The notes: generated by a model not told the origin, from the sequence alone. A DNA stretch of 64,000 bases from Nocardioides plantarum (GCF_006346395.1 NZ_VDMS01000001.1:620001-684000); one strand, 5' to 3'; positions 17,042-26,392 are shown, counted from the first letter of the stretch. Translations and numbers: made by a program.

Positions 17042-17080
17042 CCCAGCGGGCCACCCGGTCCGCCGGCGGGGGGTGAGCGT

Positions 17081-17094
17081 TACCGTTGACCGAG
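17081..17094 (+). promoter_or_regulatory. fbiC -10 box
   Basis: TACCGT at 17081..17086, eight bases before the ATG. The gap is slightly longer than the usual six here, so the leader is at most one or two bases. Confidence 0.45.
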
Positions 17095-19617
17095 ATGAGC
17101 GACGCCGCCCCCACCCCCCAGCAGGTACGCCGCGCCCTGGCACGCGCCGAGCGGGGCGCCGCACTCGACGTGGCCGAGGCCACCGTGCTGCTGGCCGCCA
17201 CCGGCGCCGACCTCGACCGGCTGACCGCCGCCGCGGCCAAGGTGCGCGACGCGGGCCTGGTGCACGCGGGGCGTCCGGGCGTGGTGACCTACTCGCCCAA
17301 GGTCTTCATCCCGATCACCAAGCTGTGCCGCGACCGGTGCCACTACTGCACGTTCGTGGAGACCCCGGGACACGCGGCCCGCGAGGGCCGTGAGCCGTTC
17401 ATGTCGCCCGACGAGATCCTCGAGATCGCCACCCAGGGCGCCGCGATGGGGTGCCTCGAGGCGCTGTTCACGCTCGGCGACCGGCCCGAGGACCGCTGGC
17501 CCGAGGCCCGCGACTGGCTCGACTCCAAGGGCTACGACTCCACCCTCGCCTACGTGCGCGCGATGGCCGTGCGGGTGCTCGAGGAGACCGGGCTGCTGCC
17601 CCACCTCAACCCCGGCGTCATGTCGTGGGAGGAGATGAACCGCCTCAAGCCCGTCTCGCCCTCGATGGGGATGATGCTCGAGACCACCTCGCGTCGGCTG
17701 TTCGAGACCAAGGGCGAGGCCCACTTCGGCTCCCCCGACAAGGACCCCGCGGTCCGCCTGCGCGTGCTCGAGGACGCCGGGCGCCTGTCGATCCCCTTCA
17801 CCACCGGCCTGCTGGTCGGCATCGGCGAGACGCTCACCGAGCGGGCCGAGACGATCTTCGCGCTGCGCAAGGTCTCCACCCAGTTCGCCTCCGTGCAGGA
17901 GGTGATCGTGCAGAACTTCCGCGCCAAGCCCGACACCGCGATGCGTCACACCGACGACCTCGACCTCGACGACTACCGCGCCGCGATCGCGGTCACCCGT
18001 CTCGTCCTGGGGCCCAAGGCCCGGGTCCAGGCGCCGCCCAACCTCGTCGACCTGGCCGAGTGCCGCGCCCTGCTCGACGCCGGCGTCGACGACTGGGGCG
18101 GGGTCTCACCCCTGACGCCCGACCACGTCAATCCCGAGCGTCCCTGGCCCTCGCTCGAGCGGCTCCGCTCGATCACGGCCGAGTGCGGCTTCGACCTGCA
18201 GGCCCGGCTCACCGTGCACCCCGAGTACGTGCGCGCCGGCGAGCCGTGGCTCGACCCGCGCGTCTCGGCCCACGTCGCGGCGCTCGCGACCGACGAAGGG
18301 CTCGCCGTGCCCGGCGTACGGCCCGTGGGGTCGCCGTGGCAGGAGCCCGACGGTGGGTTCGCGTCCGTGGGCCGCACCGACCTGCACGCCTCGGTCGACG
18401 CCGAGGGCCGCACCGACGACCGCCGCTCCGACTTCGCCGACGTCTACGGCGACTGGGACCAGGTCAAGGACGCCGCCGCCGGCACCTCCCTGATCGACGG
18501 CGCCCCGTCGGTGCTGCACGCCGAGGGCCGCGAGGCCCTGGCCGCCGCCGAGGCCGACCCGGGCCACCTGTCCGACGAGCACGCGCTGACCCTGATGACG
18601 GCCGAGGGACCGCTGCTCGACCAGGTGGTCGCGCTCGCCGACGGCCTGCGCCGCGACGTGGTCGGCGACGACGTGACCTACGTGGTCAACCGCAACATCA
18701 ACTTCACCAACGTCTGCTACGTCGGCTGCCGGTTCTGCGCGTTCGCCCAGCGGCGTACCGACGCCGACGCCTACTCGCTCTCGCTCGACGAGGTCGCCGA
18801 CCGCGCCGTCGAGGCCTGGGACCTCGGCGCCACCGAGGTCTGCATGCAGGGCGGCATCGACCCCGAGCTGCCCGCCACGGCGTACTTCGACCTCGTCTCC
18901 GCGGTCAAGCAGCGCGTGCCCGACATGCACGTGCACGCCTTCAGCCCGATGGAGGTGGTCAACGGCACCGCCCGCACCGGCCTGTCGGTCGAGGACTTCC
19001 TGATCAAGGCCCGCGAGGCCGGCCTCGGCTCCCTGCCCGGCACGGCCGCGGAGATCCTCGACGACGAGGTCCGCTGGGTGCTCACCAAGGGCAAGCTGCC
19101 GGCACGCTCCTGGATCGACATCGTGAGCACCGCTCACCGCGTCGGCATCCCGACGACCTCGACGATGATGTACGGCCACGTCGACAACCCCCGACACTGG
19201 GTCGGCCACCTGCGCGTGCTGTCCCGCATCCAGGACGAGACCGGTGGCTTCACCGAGTTCGTGCCGCTGCCGTTCATCCACACCAGCGCGCCGATCTACC
19301 TCGCCGGCGTCGCGCGCCCCGGCCCCACCCAGCGCGACAACCTGGCGGTCCACGCGATGGCGCGCATCCTGCTCCACGGCCGCATCGACAACATCCAGAC
19401 CTCGTGGGTCAAGCTCGGCGTCGACGGGACCCGCGCGATGCTCCGCGCCGGCGCCAACGACGTCGGCGGCACCCTGATGGAGGAGACCATCTCGCGGATG
19501 GCCGGTTCCGAGCACGGCTCGGCCAAGACTGTCGCCGAGCTCGTCGAGATCGGGGCCGGCATCGACCGCCCGGTCCGCGAGCGCACCACCCTGTACGGCG
19601 TACCCGCGACGCGCTGA
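17095..19617 (+). CDS. fbiC: FO synthase, fused CofG/CofH (FbiC)
   Basis: Bifunctional radical-SAM enzyme of 840 aa (the mycobacterial protein is about 856) that makes the deazaflavin FO, the chromophore of coenzyme F420, from tyrosine and the pyrimidine ribityl intermediate. The N-terminal CofG half carries its cluster motif CRDRCHYC (Cys 78, 82, 85). The C-terminal CofH half carries [10 protein letters not shown] (Cys 541, 545, 548). Further family signatures are [26 protein letters not shown] and [14 protein letters not shown]. The ATG at 17095 is preferred over one three codons upstream because of the -10 box position. It supports the F420 reductase and LLM enzymes elsewhere in this window. 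Confidence 0.97.
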   Translation: MSDAAPTPQQVRRALARAERGAALDVAEATVLLAATGADLDRLTAAAAKVRDAGLVHAGRPGVVTYSPKVFIPITKLCRDRCHYCTFVETPGHAAREGREPFMSPDEILEIATQGAAMGCLEALFTLGDRPEDRWPEARDWLDSKGYDSTLAYVRAMAVRVLEETGLLPHLNPGVMSWEEMNRLKPVSPSMGMMLETTSRRLFETKGEAHFGSPDKDPAVRLRVLEDAGRLSIPFTTGLLVGIGETLTERAETIFALRKVSTQFASVQEVIVQNFRAKPDTAMRHTDDLDLDDYRAAIAVTRLVLGPKARVQAPPNLVDLAECRALLDAGVDDWGGVSPLTPDHVNPERPWPSLERLRSITAECGFDLQARLTVHPEYVRAGEPWLDPRVSAHVAALATDEGLAVPGVRPVGSPWQEPDGGFASVGRTDLHASVDAEGRTDDRRSDFADVYGDWDQVKDAAAGTSLIDGAPSVLHAEGREALAAAEADPGHLSDEHALTLMTAEGPLLDQVVALADGLRRDVVGDDVTYVVNRNINFTNVCYVGCRFCAFAQRRTDADAYSLSLDEVADRAVEAWDLGATEVCMQGGIDPELPATAYFDLVSAVKQRVPDMHVHAFSPMEVVNGTARTGLSVEDFLIKAREAGLGSLPGTAAEILDDEVRWVLTKGKLPARSWIDIVSTAHRVGIPTTSTMMYGHVDNPRHWVGHLRVLSRIQDETGGFTEFVPLPFIHTSAPIYLAGVARPGPTQRDNLAVHAMARILLHGRIDNIQTSWVKLGVDGTRAMLRAGANDVGGTLMEETISRMAGSEHGSAKTVAELVEIGAGIDRPVRERTTLYGVPATR

Positions 19618-19632
19618 ACCGGCTCAGCCGGT
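19618..19632. terminator. short palindrome after fbiC
   Basis: ACCGGCTCAGCCGGT overlaps the end of fbiC just after its stop. It could seed a terminator, but the one-base centre is too tight for an ideal hairpin. Confidence 0.25.
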
Positions 19633-19801
19633 CTCCGGCACCGTCGACCACGGCTCCTGAGAGCCCTCTTCACGACGGTTTCCGTTGCGCCCGTGGGGGT
19701 GAGGCGATGGTCCCGGCTGAACGGCAGGGTCGGGGTCGCCCGAGATCCGGGCCGGGCCCACACCCCCACACGCGGGCCCACCAGCAGTCAGGAGCAACAC
19801 C

Positions 19802-19966
19802 ATGGGCTTCCTTCTTTGGATCCTTGCCGTCATCCTCGTCGTCGTCGGCGTCGTCCAGCTCATCCAGGGACAGATCCTCTTCGGCATCGTCCTCATCGTC
19901 GTCGGCCTGGCCATCGGCCCCGGCGGCTGGAGCATCTTCAACAGCCGCAAGGGAAGCCGCGTCTGA
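19802..19966 (+). CDS. GPGG-motif small membrane protein
   Basis: A 54-aa protein, MGFLLWILAVILVVVG..., made of two hydrophobic helices (residues 2-19 and 26-38) joined by QLIQGQILFG. It ends in the loop GPGGWSIFNSRK with a basic tail. The GPGG motif after the second helix is shared by a family of small actinobacterial membrane proteins of unknown function. AGGAG lies eight bases before the ATG, giving good support for translation despite the size. Confidence 0.8.
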   Translation: MGFLLWILAVILVVVGVVQLIQGQILFGIVLIVVGLAIGPGGWSIFNSRKGSRV

Positions 19967-20071
19967 CGCTCGTGCCGCCCCTCGGGGCCGCGAGCACGAC
20001 CACCCGTGAGGGCGTCTCCCGTCTCGGGGGGCGCCCTCGCGGCGTCGTGGCGTCACTGCTCGCCGAGGCGC

Positions 20072-20458
20072 TCAGACGTCGAGGACGATCTCGACCTCGA
20101 AGCCCTCGGAGCTCTCCAGGTAGAGCGCCGTGTGCTCGTCCCCGCCAGCGTGCGGGTAGCGGTCGGCGTACATCTCGTGCCAGCCGTGGGCCGTCGACTC
20201 GGCCCGGATCCGGTCGAGCAGGACCCGGGTGTCGACCGTGACCGCCAGGTGGTTGACCCCCGGCCGGTGCCGGTCGTAAGGCTCGTCGACCTGGTCGGCC
20301 GAGCGCTCGAGGAAGAGGTAGGTGCCGTCGGGGTGGACCCACGACGAGCCGGGCACGTCGATCTCCCAGCCGGCCTCGCCGAGCAGCCAGCCCCACTCGT
20401 CGGCGGCCAGGCCCGCGTCGGCCACCCACAGGTCCACGTGATGGATCGCTCGTCCCAT
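20072..20458 (-). CDS. VOC (glyoxalase/bleomycin-resistance) family protein
   Basis: Single VOC fold of 128 aa. The first beta-alpha-beta unit begins MGRAIHHVDLWVADAGLAADEWGWLLGEAG, with a metal-ligand-type His in HHVDL. The second half has GVNHLAVTVDTRVLLDRI with another His, and the C-terminal strand FEVEIVLD has a Glu at the usual ligand position. Such proteins are dioxygenases, isomerases or resistance binding proteins; the substrate is unknown. The start has the -10 box TAGGCT exactly six bases upstream, and the promoter is back to back with that of the DUF5709 gene. Confidence 0.85.
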   Translation of the reverse strand: MGRAIHHVDLWVADAGLAADEWGWLLGEAGWEIDVPGSSWVHPDGTYLFLERSADQVDEPYDRHRPGVNHLAVTVDTRVLLDRIRAESTAHGWHEMYADRYPHAGGDEHTALYLESSEGFEVEIVLDV

Positions 20459-20470
20459 GCGCGCAGCCTA
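20459..20470 (-). promoter_or_regulatory. leaderless -10 box of VOC gene
   Basis: On the minus strand TAGGCT, six bases (GCGCGC), then the ATG at 20458. Confidence 0.6.
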
Positions 20471-20507
20471 GGACGCCGCACCAGGCCGTGCCGCTGATCG
20501 GGCCTAC

Positions 20508-20519
20508 TACGGTGGGGCC
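20508..20519 (+). promoter_or_regulatory. leaderless -10 box of DUF5709 gene
   Basis: TACGGT, six bases (GGGGCC), then the ATG at 20520. Confidence 0.6.
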
Positions 20520-20981
20520 ATGAGCGAGTCCGGCGGCACCGACGAGTACGGCACCTACGACACCGACGACAGCGACCAGCTGACCGGCGAGGACACGCTG
20601 GGCGACGGAGCCGGCAACGACGTGGCCGACGAGCTCGACCGCGGCTACTCGCCGCCCGAGAAGTGGTCGGTGGCCGAGGGGTTCGGCAACACGCCCTACG
20701 AGGAGTCCGTCGGCGAGAGCTTCGACCAGCGCCTCGCGCAGGAGGAGCCGGAGGCCGAGGTCGACCTGCCCGAGCCCGACGAGCAGAGCGAGTCGGCGAT
20801 CGACGACGGTGAGGTCGGGCGGGCGCGGGCCGGACGGCTGGTCGCCCCCGACCAGGGGTTCGGCGAGGACACCGAGAAGGACCTGATCGGCTTCGACGTC
20901 GGCATCGACGGTGCCGCCGCCTCGGCCGAGGAGGCGGCCATGCACGTCGTCGACGAGGACGACCACGTGCTCGACGACTGA
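20520..20981 (+). CDS. DUF5709 family acidic protein
   Basis: Strongly acidic, mostly disordered protein of 153 aa with no membrane segment. It resembles the actinobacterial DUF5709 family: an N-terminal low-complexity Asp/Glu/Thr region, the conserved DELDRGYSPPEKWSVAEGFG (about 39-58), ESFDQRLAQEEPE, a Gly/Arg patch DGEVGRARAGRLVAPDQG, and the end AEEAAMHVVDED. Function unknown. It is leaderless and divergent from the VOC gene with 61 bases between starts. Confidence 0.82.
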   Translation: MSESGGTDEYGTYDTDDSDQLTGEDTLGDGAGNDVADELDRGYSPPEKWSVAEGFGNTPYEESVGESFDQRLAQEEPEAEVDLPEPDEQSESAIDDGEVGRARAGRLVAPDQGFGEDTEKDLIGFDVGIDGAAASAEEAAMHVVDEDDHVLDD

Positions 20982-20996
20982 CCTCAGCCCGCGAAC

Positions 20997-21010
20997 GAGA
21001 ACACGTTCTA
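20997..21010. promoter_or_regulatory. KstR-like operator, LLM gene 2
   Basis: GAGAACACGTTCTA: perfect palindrome AGAACACGTTCT with one outer mismatch to TNNAACNNGTTNNA. It ends 11 bases before the -10 box TACGCT, so it covers the -35 region of the LLM gene. Confidence 0.6.
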
Positions 21011-21021
21011 GTTGGGTCCTC

Positions 21022-21033
21022 TACGCTGGCGCG
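21022..21033 (+). promoter_or_regulatory. leaderless -10 box of LLM gene 2
   Basis: TACGCT (21022..21027), six bases (GGCGCG), then the GTG at 21034. Confidence 0.62.
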
Positions 21034-21903
21034 GTGCGCTTCTCCATCGTCACCGCCTTCCAGCCGGCCGACCAGCTCGTGGCGCTGGCCCGCGCCGCCG
21101 ACGAGCTCGGCTACCACGCCGTCTCGGTGCCCGACCACGTCGTCGACCTGGAGGAGCTGTCGACGCCGTACCCCTACACGCCCGACGGCGCCCGGCGCTG
21201 GGACATCGAGGCTGAGTGGCCCGACCCGTGGGTGCTGATCGGCGCCCTGTCGTCGGTGACGACGCGGATCCGCTTCTTCACCTCGGTCTACGTCGCCGCC
21301 CTGCGCAGCCCGTTCCAGGTCGCCAAGTCCGTCGGTACGGCGGCCGTCCTGTCCGGTGGCCGGGTGTCGCTCGGCGTGGGGATCGGCTGGTGCAAGGAGG
21401 AGTTCGAGCTGCTCGGCGCCGACTTCCACACGCGCGGCCGGCGTACCGACGAGGGCATCGCCCTGATGAAGGCCCTGTGGGAGCCGGGCTGGACCGAGTT
21501 CGAGGGTGAGTTCTACTCCGCGCCGCGGATGCAGATGAACCCCTCTCCCCCGTCGCAGGTCCCGATCCTCGTCGGGGGGCTGTCCGAGATCGCCTTCCGG
21601 CGCGCGGTGCGCCACGACGGCTGGGTCGGCGACATCTACAGCGTCGAGGAGGCCTGCGGTCACGCCGCCCGGCTGCGCGAGCTGCGGGCCGAGGCCGGCC
21701 GCGCGGACGAGCCGTTCGAGATCATCACCGCCCTGTCCGACGCGTTCCTGCCCGAGCACTTCGCGACCGCCCGCGCCGCCGGCGTCACCGAGGTCTGGAC
21801 GATGCCCTGGGCCTACTACAGCGGGCTCGACGCGAGCCTGGAGCAGAAGCTCGACGGGATGCGGCGCTTCGCCGAGGACGTGATGGCGCCGGCGCAGGGG
21901 TAA
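21034..21903 (+). CDS. LLM class F420-dependent oxidoreductase (TIGR03619-like)
   Basis: Luciferase-like TIM-barrel enzyme of 289 aa, probably F420-dependent. It begins VRFSIVTAFQPADQLVALARAADELGYHAVSVPDHVV, followed by SSVTTRIRFFTSVYVAALRSPFQVAKSV, SGGRVSLGVGIGWCKEEFELLGADFHTRGRR and VPILVGGLSEIAFRRAVRHDGWVG, all typical of the group. The GTG start follows from the -10 box six bases upstream. A KstR-like operator overlies the -35 region, which suggests control by a steroid or lipid repressor, but the substrate is not known. Confidence 0.85.
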   Translation: MRFSIVTAFQPADQLVALARAADELGYHAVSVPDHVVDLEELSTPYPYTPDGARRWDIEAEWPDPWVLIGALSSVTTRIRFFTSVYVAALRSPFQVAKSVGTAAVLSGGRVSLGVGIGWCKEEFELLGADFHTRGRRTDEGIALMKALWEPGWTEFEGEFYSAPRMQMNPSPPSQVPILVGGLSEIAFRRAVRHDGWVGDIYSVEEACGHAARLRELRAEAGRADEPFEIITALSDAFLPEHFATARAAGVTEVWTMPWAYYSGLDASLEQKLDGMRRFAEDVMAPAQG

Positions 21904-21907
21904 GGGA

Positions 21908-21973
21908 TCTCGACAGGCTCGATCACCGAGTATGTCGTCGGCCGAGGTACCTCGTCGGTCGAGCCTGTCGAGA
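21908..21973. repeat. TCTCGACAGGCTCGA inverted repeat (family D)
   Basis: Perfect 15-base arms TCTCGACAGGCTCGA at 21908..21922 and the complement at 21959..21973, beginning four bases after the LLM stop. The 36-base centre contains a CGAGGTACCTCG palindrome. It may act as a terminator. A degenerate half of the same motif lies inside the TetR gene at 48316. Confidence 0.82.
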
Positions 21974-22034
21974 CCCGCCGGTCACCCAGGCGGAGGTGGG
22001 TCAGCAGGCGCGGCAGCCGCCACACTGGGCGGAG

Positions 22035-23378
22035 ATGGAATCCGAGGCCTACTTCCTGCTGGCGGGTGCGTGCCTGCTCGGGGCCGTGGCCCTTCCAGCC
22101 CTCCTGCACCGCTACGCGGTGTCCCCTGCGATGGTGCTGCTGCTCACCGGGGTCGTGCTCGGGGCGACCCCGCTCGCCGACTCGTTGGTGATCTACGTGC
22201 CCGACGAGGGCGACCGGCTCGTCGTCGAGCACGTCACCGAGCTCACCGTCATCGTGGCCCTGATGGGCGTCGGCCTGGCGATCGACCGGCCGCTCGACCT
22301 GCTGCGCCCCTCGACGTGGCGACGCTGGTCCCCGACCTGGCGGCTGCTGCTGGTCGCGCTGCCGGTGACGATCGGCCTGGTGGCGCTCCTCGGGTGGGCC
22401 GCGTTCGGGCTCGCTCCGGCCACGGCCCTCCTGCTGGGAGCAGTGCTCTCCCCCACCGACCCCGTGCTCGCCTCCGACGTCCAGGTCGGTGGCCCCGGGT
22501 CCTCGATCGGCGACGACGAGCCCGACGAGGTGCCCTACGCCGAGGACCGCACGCAGGTCGACCTGGCCGGCGAGGTGCGGTTCGCTCTCACCTCCGAGGC
22601 CGGGCTCAACGACGGTCTGGCGTTCCCCTTCGTTCACCTCGCCGTGCTGGTGCTGGCCGGCGGGTCCTTCTGGGCCGGGGCCGGTGAGTTCCTCGGCTGG
22701 TACGTCCTCGGCAAGGTCCTCATCGGCGTGGCCGTCGGCGTCGGGCTTGGCCGGCTGCTCGGCGCGGTCGCGTTCCGCAGCCGCGCCGAGTCGCTCCGCC
22801 TGGCCGAGCAGGGCGAGCCGTTGCTCGCGTTGGCGGCCCTGCTGACGGCGTACGGCCTCACCGAGCTCGCCCACGGCTACGGCTTCCTCGCGGTGTTCGC
22901 CTGTGCGATGGCGCTGCGCGCGGCCGAGCACCGCCACGACTACCACCGCGAGATGCACGAGGTCGTGCAGCGCCTCGAGCGACTCCTGACCCTGGTCGTG
23001 CTGCTGCTGCTCGGCGTCGCGTTCTCCTCCGGCCTGCTCCAGGACCTCGACTGGCGCGGCGTGACCATCGGTGTCGTGCTCGTCCTCGTGATCCGACCCG
23101 TGGTCGCCTGGCTCTCGCTCGCGATCGTGCCCCGGCTCAACTCCAAGGCCGGCGGGCTCGACACCCGAGGTCGGTTCGCGGTCGCCTTCTTCGGCATCCG
23201 TGGAGTCGGCAGCCTCTACTACATGGCCTGGGCGACCAACGAGGCCGAGTTCCCGGACGCCGGCTGGGTGTGGGCGACCGTCGGGTTCACCGTGGCGTTC
23301 TCGGTGATGGTGCACGGCATCGCCGCGACGCCGGTGATGCGACGCCTCGAGTCCGTGCCGTCCGGCAACAGCGACTGA
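22035..23378 (+). CDS. cation:proton antiporter (NhaP/CPA1-type)
   Basis: Integral membrane protein of 447 aa with 11-13 hydrophobic segments. It begins MESEAYFLLAGACLLGAVALPALL. The acidic pair expected in CPA1 exchangers is seen in LGAVLSPTDPVLASDV (about 133-148), and a later SEAGLNDGLAFPFVHLAVL matches the conserved ND motif. FFGIRGVGSLYYMAWA near residue 390 is also characteristic. It exchanges Na+ or K+ for H+ and contributes to pH and salt homeostasis. GGAG overlaps the bases just before the ATG, so the start could also be leaderless from CACACT. No partner gene is present. Confidence 0.9.
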   Translation: MESEAYFLLAGACLLGAVALPALLHRYAVSPAMVLLLTGVVLGATPLADSLVIYVPDEGDRLVVEHVTELTVIVALMGVGLAIDRPLDLLRPSTWRRWSPTWRLLLVALPVTIGLVALLGWAAFGLAPATALLLGAVLSPTDPVLASDVQVGGPGSSIGDDEPDEVPYAEDRTQVDLAGEVRFALTSEAGLNDGLAFPFVHLAVLVLAGGSFWAGAGEFLGWYVLGKVLIGVAVGVGLGRLLGAVAFRSRAESLRLAEQGEPLLALAALLTAYGLTELAHGYGFLAVFACAMALRAAEHRHDYHREMHEVVQRLERLLTLVVLLLLGVAFSSGLLQDLDWRGVTIGVVLVLVIRPVVAWLSLAIVPRLNSKAGGLDTRGRFAVAFFGIRGVGSLYYMAWATNEAEFPDAGWVWATVGFTVAFSVMVHGIAATPVMRRLESVPSGNSD

Positions 23379-23400
23379 GCTCGTTGCAGGCCTGTCGCAC

Positions 23401-23721
23401 TCAGGGCCCCAGCAGGCCGAGCGGGACGACCGCCACCCCGTCCGGACGGCGGTAGGCGCGGCTGCCCGACGTGATCACCACGAGGCCCACGACGTCGCGG
23501 GGCAGCTGCTCGCGCAGCCAGTGCAGGTGCCGTACGTCGCGGTCCTCGACCGCGGCGGCGAGCTTGACCTCGATGCCCACCACGCGCCCGTCCGGCCCCT
23601 CGACCACGAGGTCGACCTCGTGGTCGCCGTTGCGGGTGCGCAGGTGGCCGACCGTCGCCTCGGCGGTCTGGGCGAGCTCGGCGTCCAACGACCTGACCGC
23701 GTAGTCCACATCGCAACGCAA
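23401..23721 (-). pseudogene. truncated DUF4143-type AAA ATPase, C-terminal remnant
   Basis: The last 106 codons resemble the C-terminal DUF4143/nuclease-like part of a large family of ATP-binding proteins of about 400 aa: VGHLRTRNGDHEVDLVVEG, VVGIEVKLAAAVEDRDVRHL and the end YRRPDGVAVVPLGLLGP, including the ExK pair (EVK) after an EVD. The ATPase half is missing. Homology appears to stop near 23,700, exactly where base composition changes, so the 5' part was probably lost when the neighbouring island entered. The first residues (MRCDVDYAVR) are likely junction sequence. It is unlikely to be functional. Confidence 0.7.
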
Positions 23722-24005
23722 TCTTTAGCTCATCGCTCACGCTACTTTGAGCAGCAGCCCTAGGCTACCGTGAGCATAGTCGACTGAGTCGCCCACCGAA
23801 GGTCGCGACTATGGGCTGCAGCGCTATGTGGCGGCGCTCTGTTCGCCTTCCGTGGCAGTTCGGCTTACCGATCGCGGTGGTTCGCAACTGATCACGGGAC
23901 ATGGTGAACCACCATGAGCCTGCCGTGTGCCACGGATGCGCCCGACAATGTCGCGCTGCCGGCTCCGCGCGACCACCCCGCGCAGCGACATCCCGCTTGA
24001 GTCGC
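23722..24005. other. left edge of genomic island, no gene seen
   Basis: 284 bases of mixed composition between the truncated DUF4143 gene and the first island gene. An imperfect inverted repeat GCTCACGCTA with TACCGTGAGC occurs near 23,736 and 23,766. I see no open frame with protein-like content, no integrase and no tRNA. Confidence 0.5.
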
Positions 24006-25097
24006 CTAGATGTCCTCGTCGTCCTCCACCTCCTCGCCGAGTTGTCGTCGCTGGTTTGTGCTGAAGTACCAGTCGGCAGCCTTCCAGCCTGGTGGCAGAG
24101 TGTCGGCTTGGACGCGGTAGCGGGCGTTCAGGCGGAAGGCCTGAAAGTGGTCCCAGTCATCGGTCATCTGCATAACTGCCGATTCCGAGAGTGTGATTCG
24201 ACCATCTTGTTGGAGGGCACCGCCGAAATCCCACCGTGCCGTTCGACCAGTGTCGACGTTGTGCCATCGAGACTTATTGAAGAGGACGTCGTAGGCGGCC
24301 TGTTCAAGCCGTGGCAGCCTAGGCTCGACGTCGGGGTCGAGCAGGATGCGCTTGGACCGTGACAGGTCGGCGTGGGTGGCCGGATCGCGTAGTTCGCGAA
24401 CCCAACTATTGACCTCACCGCGGGTGTACCCGGCGCGGTAAGGGTGGGTGCGGAGAAAGTCGGTAAGTGGGTCGACAAGTCGGTGCCCCGCGACGGCGAA
24501 GGCATTCTCGAATAGGCGCATAAGCTCGTGCAGCTTGGCGACTCCGTGCCCGGCCGCGAGTGCGGCGCCAAGCAGCGTGATGCCGGCTGGCCGGTCGTCC
24601 AGCAGGGCCTGAAAGTTCACTTGTTGGTGACTGCCCGGTGCGAGGCGTAGCGGTCCAGGCCGGAACGAGGGCAACTCGATCTTGACGCACTGCTCGAGTT
24701 GGTCGACCTCTTGCGCGGTCTCAGCCTCCAGAAACAAGTATGGGCGTGGTGAGTAGACGTCGTACTTGGCCTGGCATATGACCGACAACAGATTCGCTGC
24801 TTGCGCGAGACCGGCCTCGGCCGCGGCGAGCGTCTCGCGGGGCACTCGGATTCTGAGGCCGTCCACCTCCACGTCCACCGGCGCCGAGGCTTCAAGCATG
24901 ACCCGGGTGGGCGTCGATTCCGCCGGCCTGGCCCACGACATCGTAAGTCCCGGGGCGTGCTCGAAGACGGTGTAGTCCTCGCAGCCCTCGAAGTTGTTGA
25001 TGGCGACCACGGTGTCGCCGTTTACATAGAGGACACAGCGACGGAGACCGACCGGCGGGGGCACGAGTTCGGTGACCGCTAGGCGGTGCAATTTCAT
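24006..25097 (-). CDS. island protein of unknown function
   Basis: 363-aa soluble protein with no recognised family. The N-terminal half is mixed alpha/beta (VLYVNGDTVVAINNFEG, VEVDGLRIRVP). The middle has SPRPYLFLEAETAQEVDQLEQ and a helical stretch HGVAKLHELMRLFENAFAVAG. The C-terminal third has conserved-looking ELRDPATHADLSRS and ends in an acidic tail (EEVEDDEDI). The helical region with DPATHAD faintly recalls HEPN-type proteins, but a full RxxxxH motif is not clear. Codons are less GC-biased than in flanking core genes. It is transcribed away from the defence-type genes, and an IS3 element separates their promoters. Confidence 0.65.
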   Translation of the reverse strand: MKLHRLAVTELVPPPVGLRRCVLYVNGDTVVAINNFEGCEDYTVFEHAPGLTMSWARPAESTPTRVMLEASAPVDVEVDGLRIRVPRETLAAAEAGLAQAANLLSVICQAKYDVYSPRPYLFLEAETAQEVDQLEQCVKIELPSFRPGPLRLAPGSHQQVNFQALLDDRPAGITLLGAALAAGHGVAKLHELMRLFENAFAVAGHRLVDPLTDFLRTHPYRAGYTRGEVNSWVRELRDPATHADLSRSKRILLDPDVEPRLPRLEQAAYDVLFNKSRWHNVDTGRTARWDFGGALQQDGRITLSESAVMQMTDDWDHFQAFRLNARYRVQADTLPPGWKAADWYFSTNQRRQLGEEVEDDEDI

Positions 25098-25187
25098 GTG
25101 CCAAGAAGATCACGACAGTTGGCGGTATGTCGCGTGCCGGATCTGATGGAGGCTCGGGACTGCTGCGCGAACCGGTGACAGGTTCGG

Positions 25188-26102
25188 TCAGGCCGCTTGG
25201 GTCGCGGTTGGCTTCATGATCAGTTCGTATTCGACCGGGGTCAACCTTCCAAGAGCAGCTTGCCGACGGCGTCGGTGATAGGTCCTCTCGATCCAGGTCA
25301 CGATGGCGATCCGCAGCTCCTGACGTGTCGCCCACGCCCGTTGGTTGAGGACGTTCTTCTGCAGAAGCGCGAAGAACGACTCCATGGCCGCGTTGTCGCC
25401 AGCGGCTCCGACTCGACCCATCGAGCCGATCATCGAGTGGCGGTTGATGTTGTGGACGAACTTCCTGCTCCGAAACTGCGACCCGCGGTCGGTGTGGATC
25501 ACACAGCCGGCCACATCGCCACCCTCGAGTCGGCGGCGAGCAACGGCGTTATTCAGCGCCGTTACCGCCAGCGACGACTTCATCCGCGAATCGATGGAGC
25601 AGCCGACGATCCGGTTGGAGTAGACGTCCTTGATCGCGCAGAGGTAGAGCTTGCCTTCGCCGGTCCAGTGTTCGGTGATGTCGCTGAGCCAGAGCTTGTT
25701 CGGGCTGCTGGCCTTGAACTCGTGGCGGGTCACCCCGTGTTTGTCGGTGACCGCGCACAGGTCGTCGTGGACCGGCGGGCCTGGCTTTTTGCCGTTGCCG
25801 CCGCGCTTCTTACCGTGCGAGGACCACCAACCCAGTTGCGAGCAGATCTTCCAGGCCGTCCGCTCGGCCATCGACTCGCCGACTTCTCTGGCCTCGTCGA
25901 GCAGGAACCGGTATCCGAATTCAGGGTCGTCGCGGTGAGCGTCGAACAGGGCATTGGCACGGTAGGCCGCAGCCAGTTCGGCGCGGGTGACCGGACTGAG
26001 GAGCCAGCGGTAGTAGGGCTGGCGGGCGATCTTGAGGACCCGGCACGTCACCGCGACGGGGACCCCGTCAGCGGCCAGCTCGCGGACGAGCGGGTACATC
26101 AT
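25188..26102 (-). CDS. IS3-family transposase OrfB (DDE integrase)
   Basis: 304-aa rve-type transposase. It contains an HTH_21-like segment (VTCRVLKIARQPYYRWL), then the catalytic core: DITEHWTGEGKLYLCAIKDVYSNRIVG (first Asp), CVIHTDRGSQFRS (second Asp in HTDRGSQ) and NAAMESFFALLQKNVLN (catalytic Glu in MESF). It ends RLTPVEYELIMKP. All three DDE residues are present, so it looks functional. Its ATG overlaps the orfA stop as ATGA, so it may be made by coupling rather than, or in addition to, the frameshift usual in IS3. Confidence 0.93.
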   Translation of the reverse strand: MMYPLVRELAADGVPVAVTCRVLKIARQPYYRWLLSPVTRAELAAAYRANALFDAHRDDPEFGYRFLLDEAREVGESMAERTAWKICSQLGWWSSHGKKRGGNGKKPGPPVHDDLCAVTDKHGVTRHEFKASSPNKLWLSDITEHWTGEGKLYLCAIKDVYSNRIVGCSIDSRMKSSLAVTALNNAVARRRLEGGDVAGCVIHTDRGSQFRSRKFVHNINRHSMIGSMGRVGAAGDNAAMESFFALLQKNVLNQRAWATRQELRIAIVTWIERTYHRRRRQAALGRLTPVEYELIMKPTATQAA

Positions 26103-26392
26103 TTTCCCGGCAGGTTCGCCTGGGACAGGTAGGCCGCTGCGCGGCGTAGGACCTCGTTCTCCTGCTCGAGCAGCTTGATCCGCTTGTTCGCCTCGCGCAG
26201 CGCCTCGGACTCGGCGCCGCTGCTGCGCGAGCCCGACGACCGGGTCGAGGTCTTCTCATCGACCGCAAGCCAGCGCTTCAGGCACGACGGCGAGATACCG
26301 AAGTCCTTCGCGACCTGGGCCATCGAGGCATCGGAGTCCTTGTAGACCCGGATCACGTCCTCGCAGAACTCCTTGGGGAACGCCTTCGGCAT
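26099..26392 (-). CDS. IS3-family transposase OrfA (HTH)
   Basis: 97-aa DNA-binding subunit: MPKAFPKEFCEDVIRVYKDSDASMAQVAKDFGISPSC forms the HTH_Tnp_1 helix-turn-helix, followed by a leucine-zipper helix ALREANKRIKLLEQENEVLRRAAAYLSQ. The start MPKAF is chosen as the usual family N-terminus; an in-frame start 30 bases upstream is less likely. Confidence 0.92.
   Translation of the reverse strand: MPKAFPKEFCEDVIRVYKDSDASMAQVAKDFGISPSCLKRWLAVDEKTSTRSSGSRSSGAESEALREANKRIKLLEQENEVLRRAAAYLSQANLPGK

Noticed and set aside
17451..20009. Very long open frame on the plus strand overlapping fbiC in another frame
   Set aside because: It is Arg/Pro/Ala-rich with no domain and arises from the GC-rich third positions of fbiC.
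23219..23740. 173-codon minus-strand frame over the antiporter end and DUF4143 remnant
   Set aside because: It is a different frame from the recognisable DUF4143 homology and becomes low-complexity Arg-rich.
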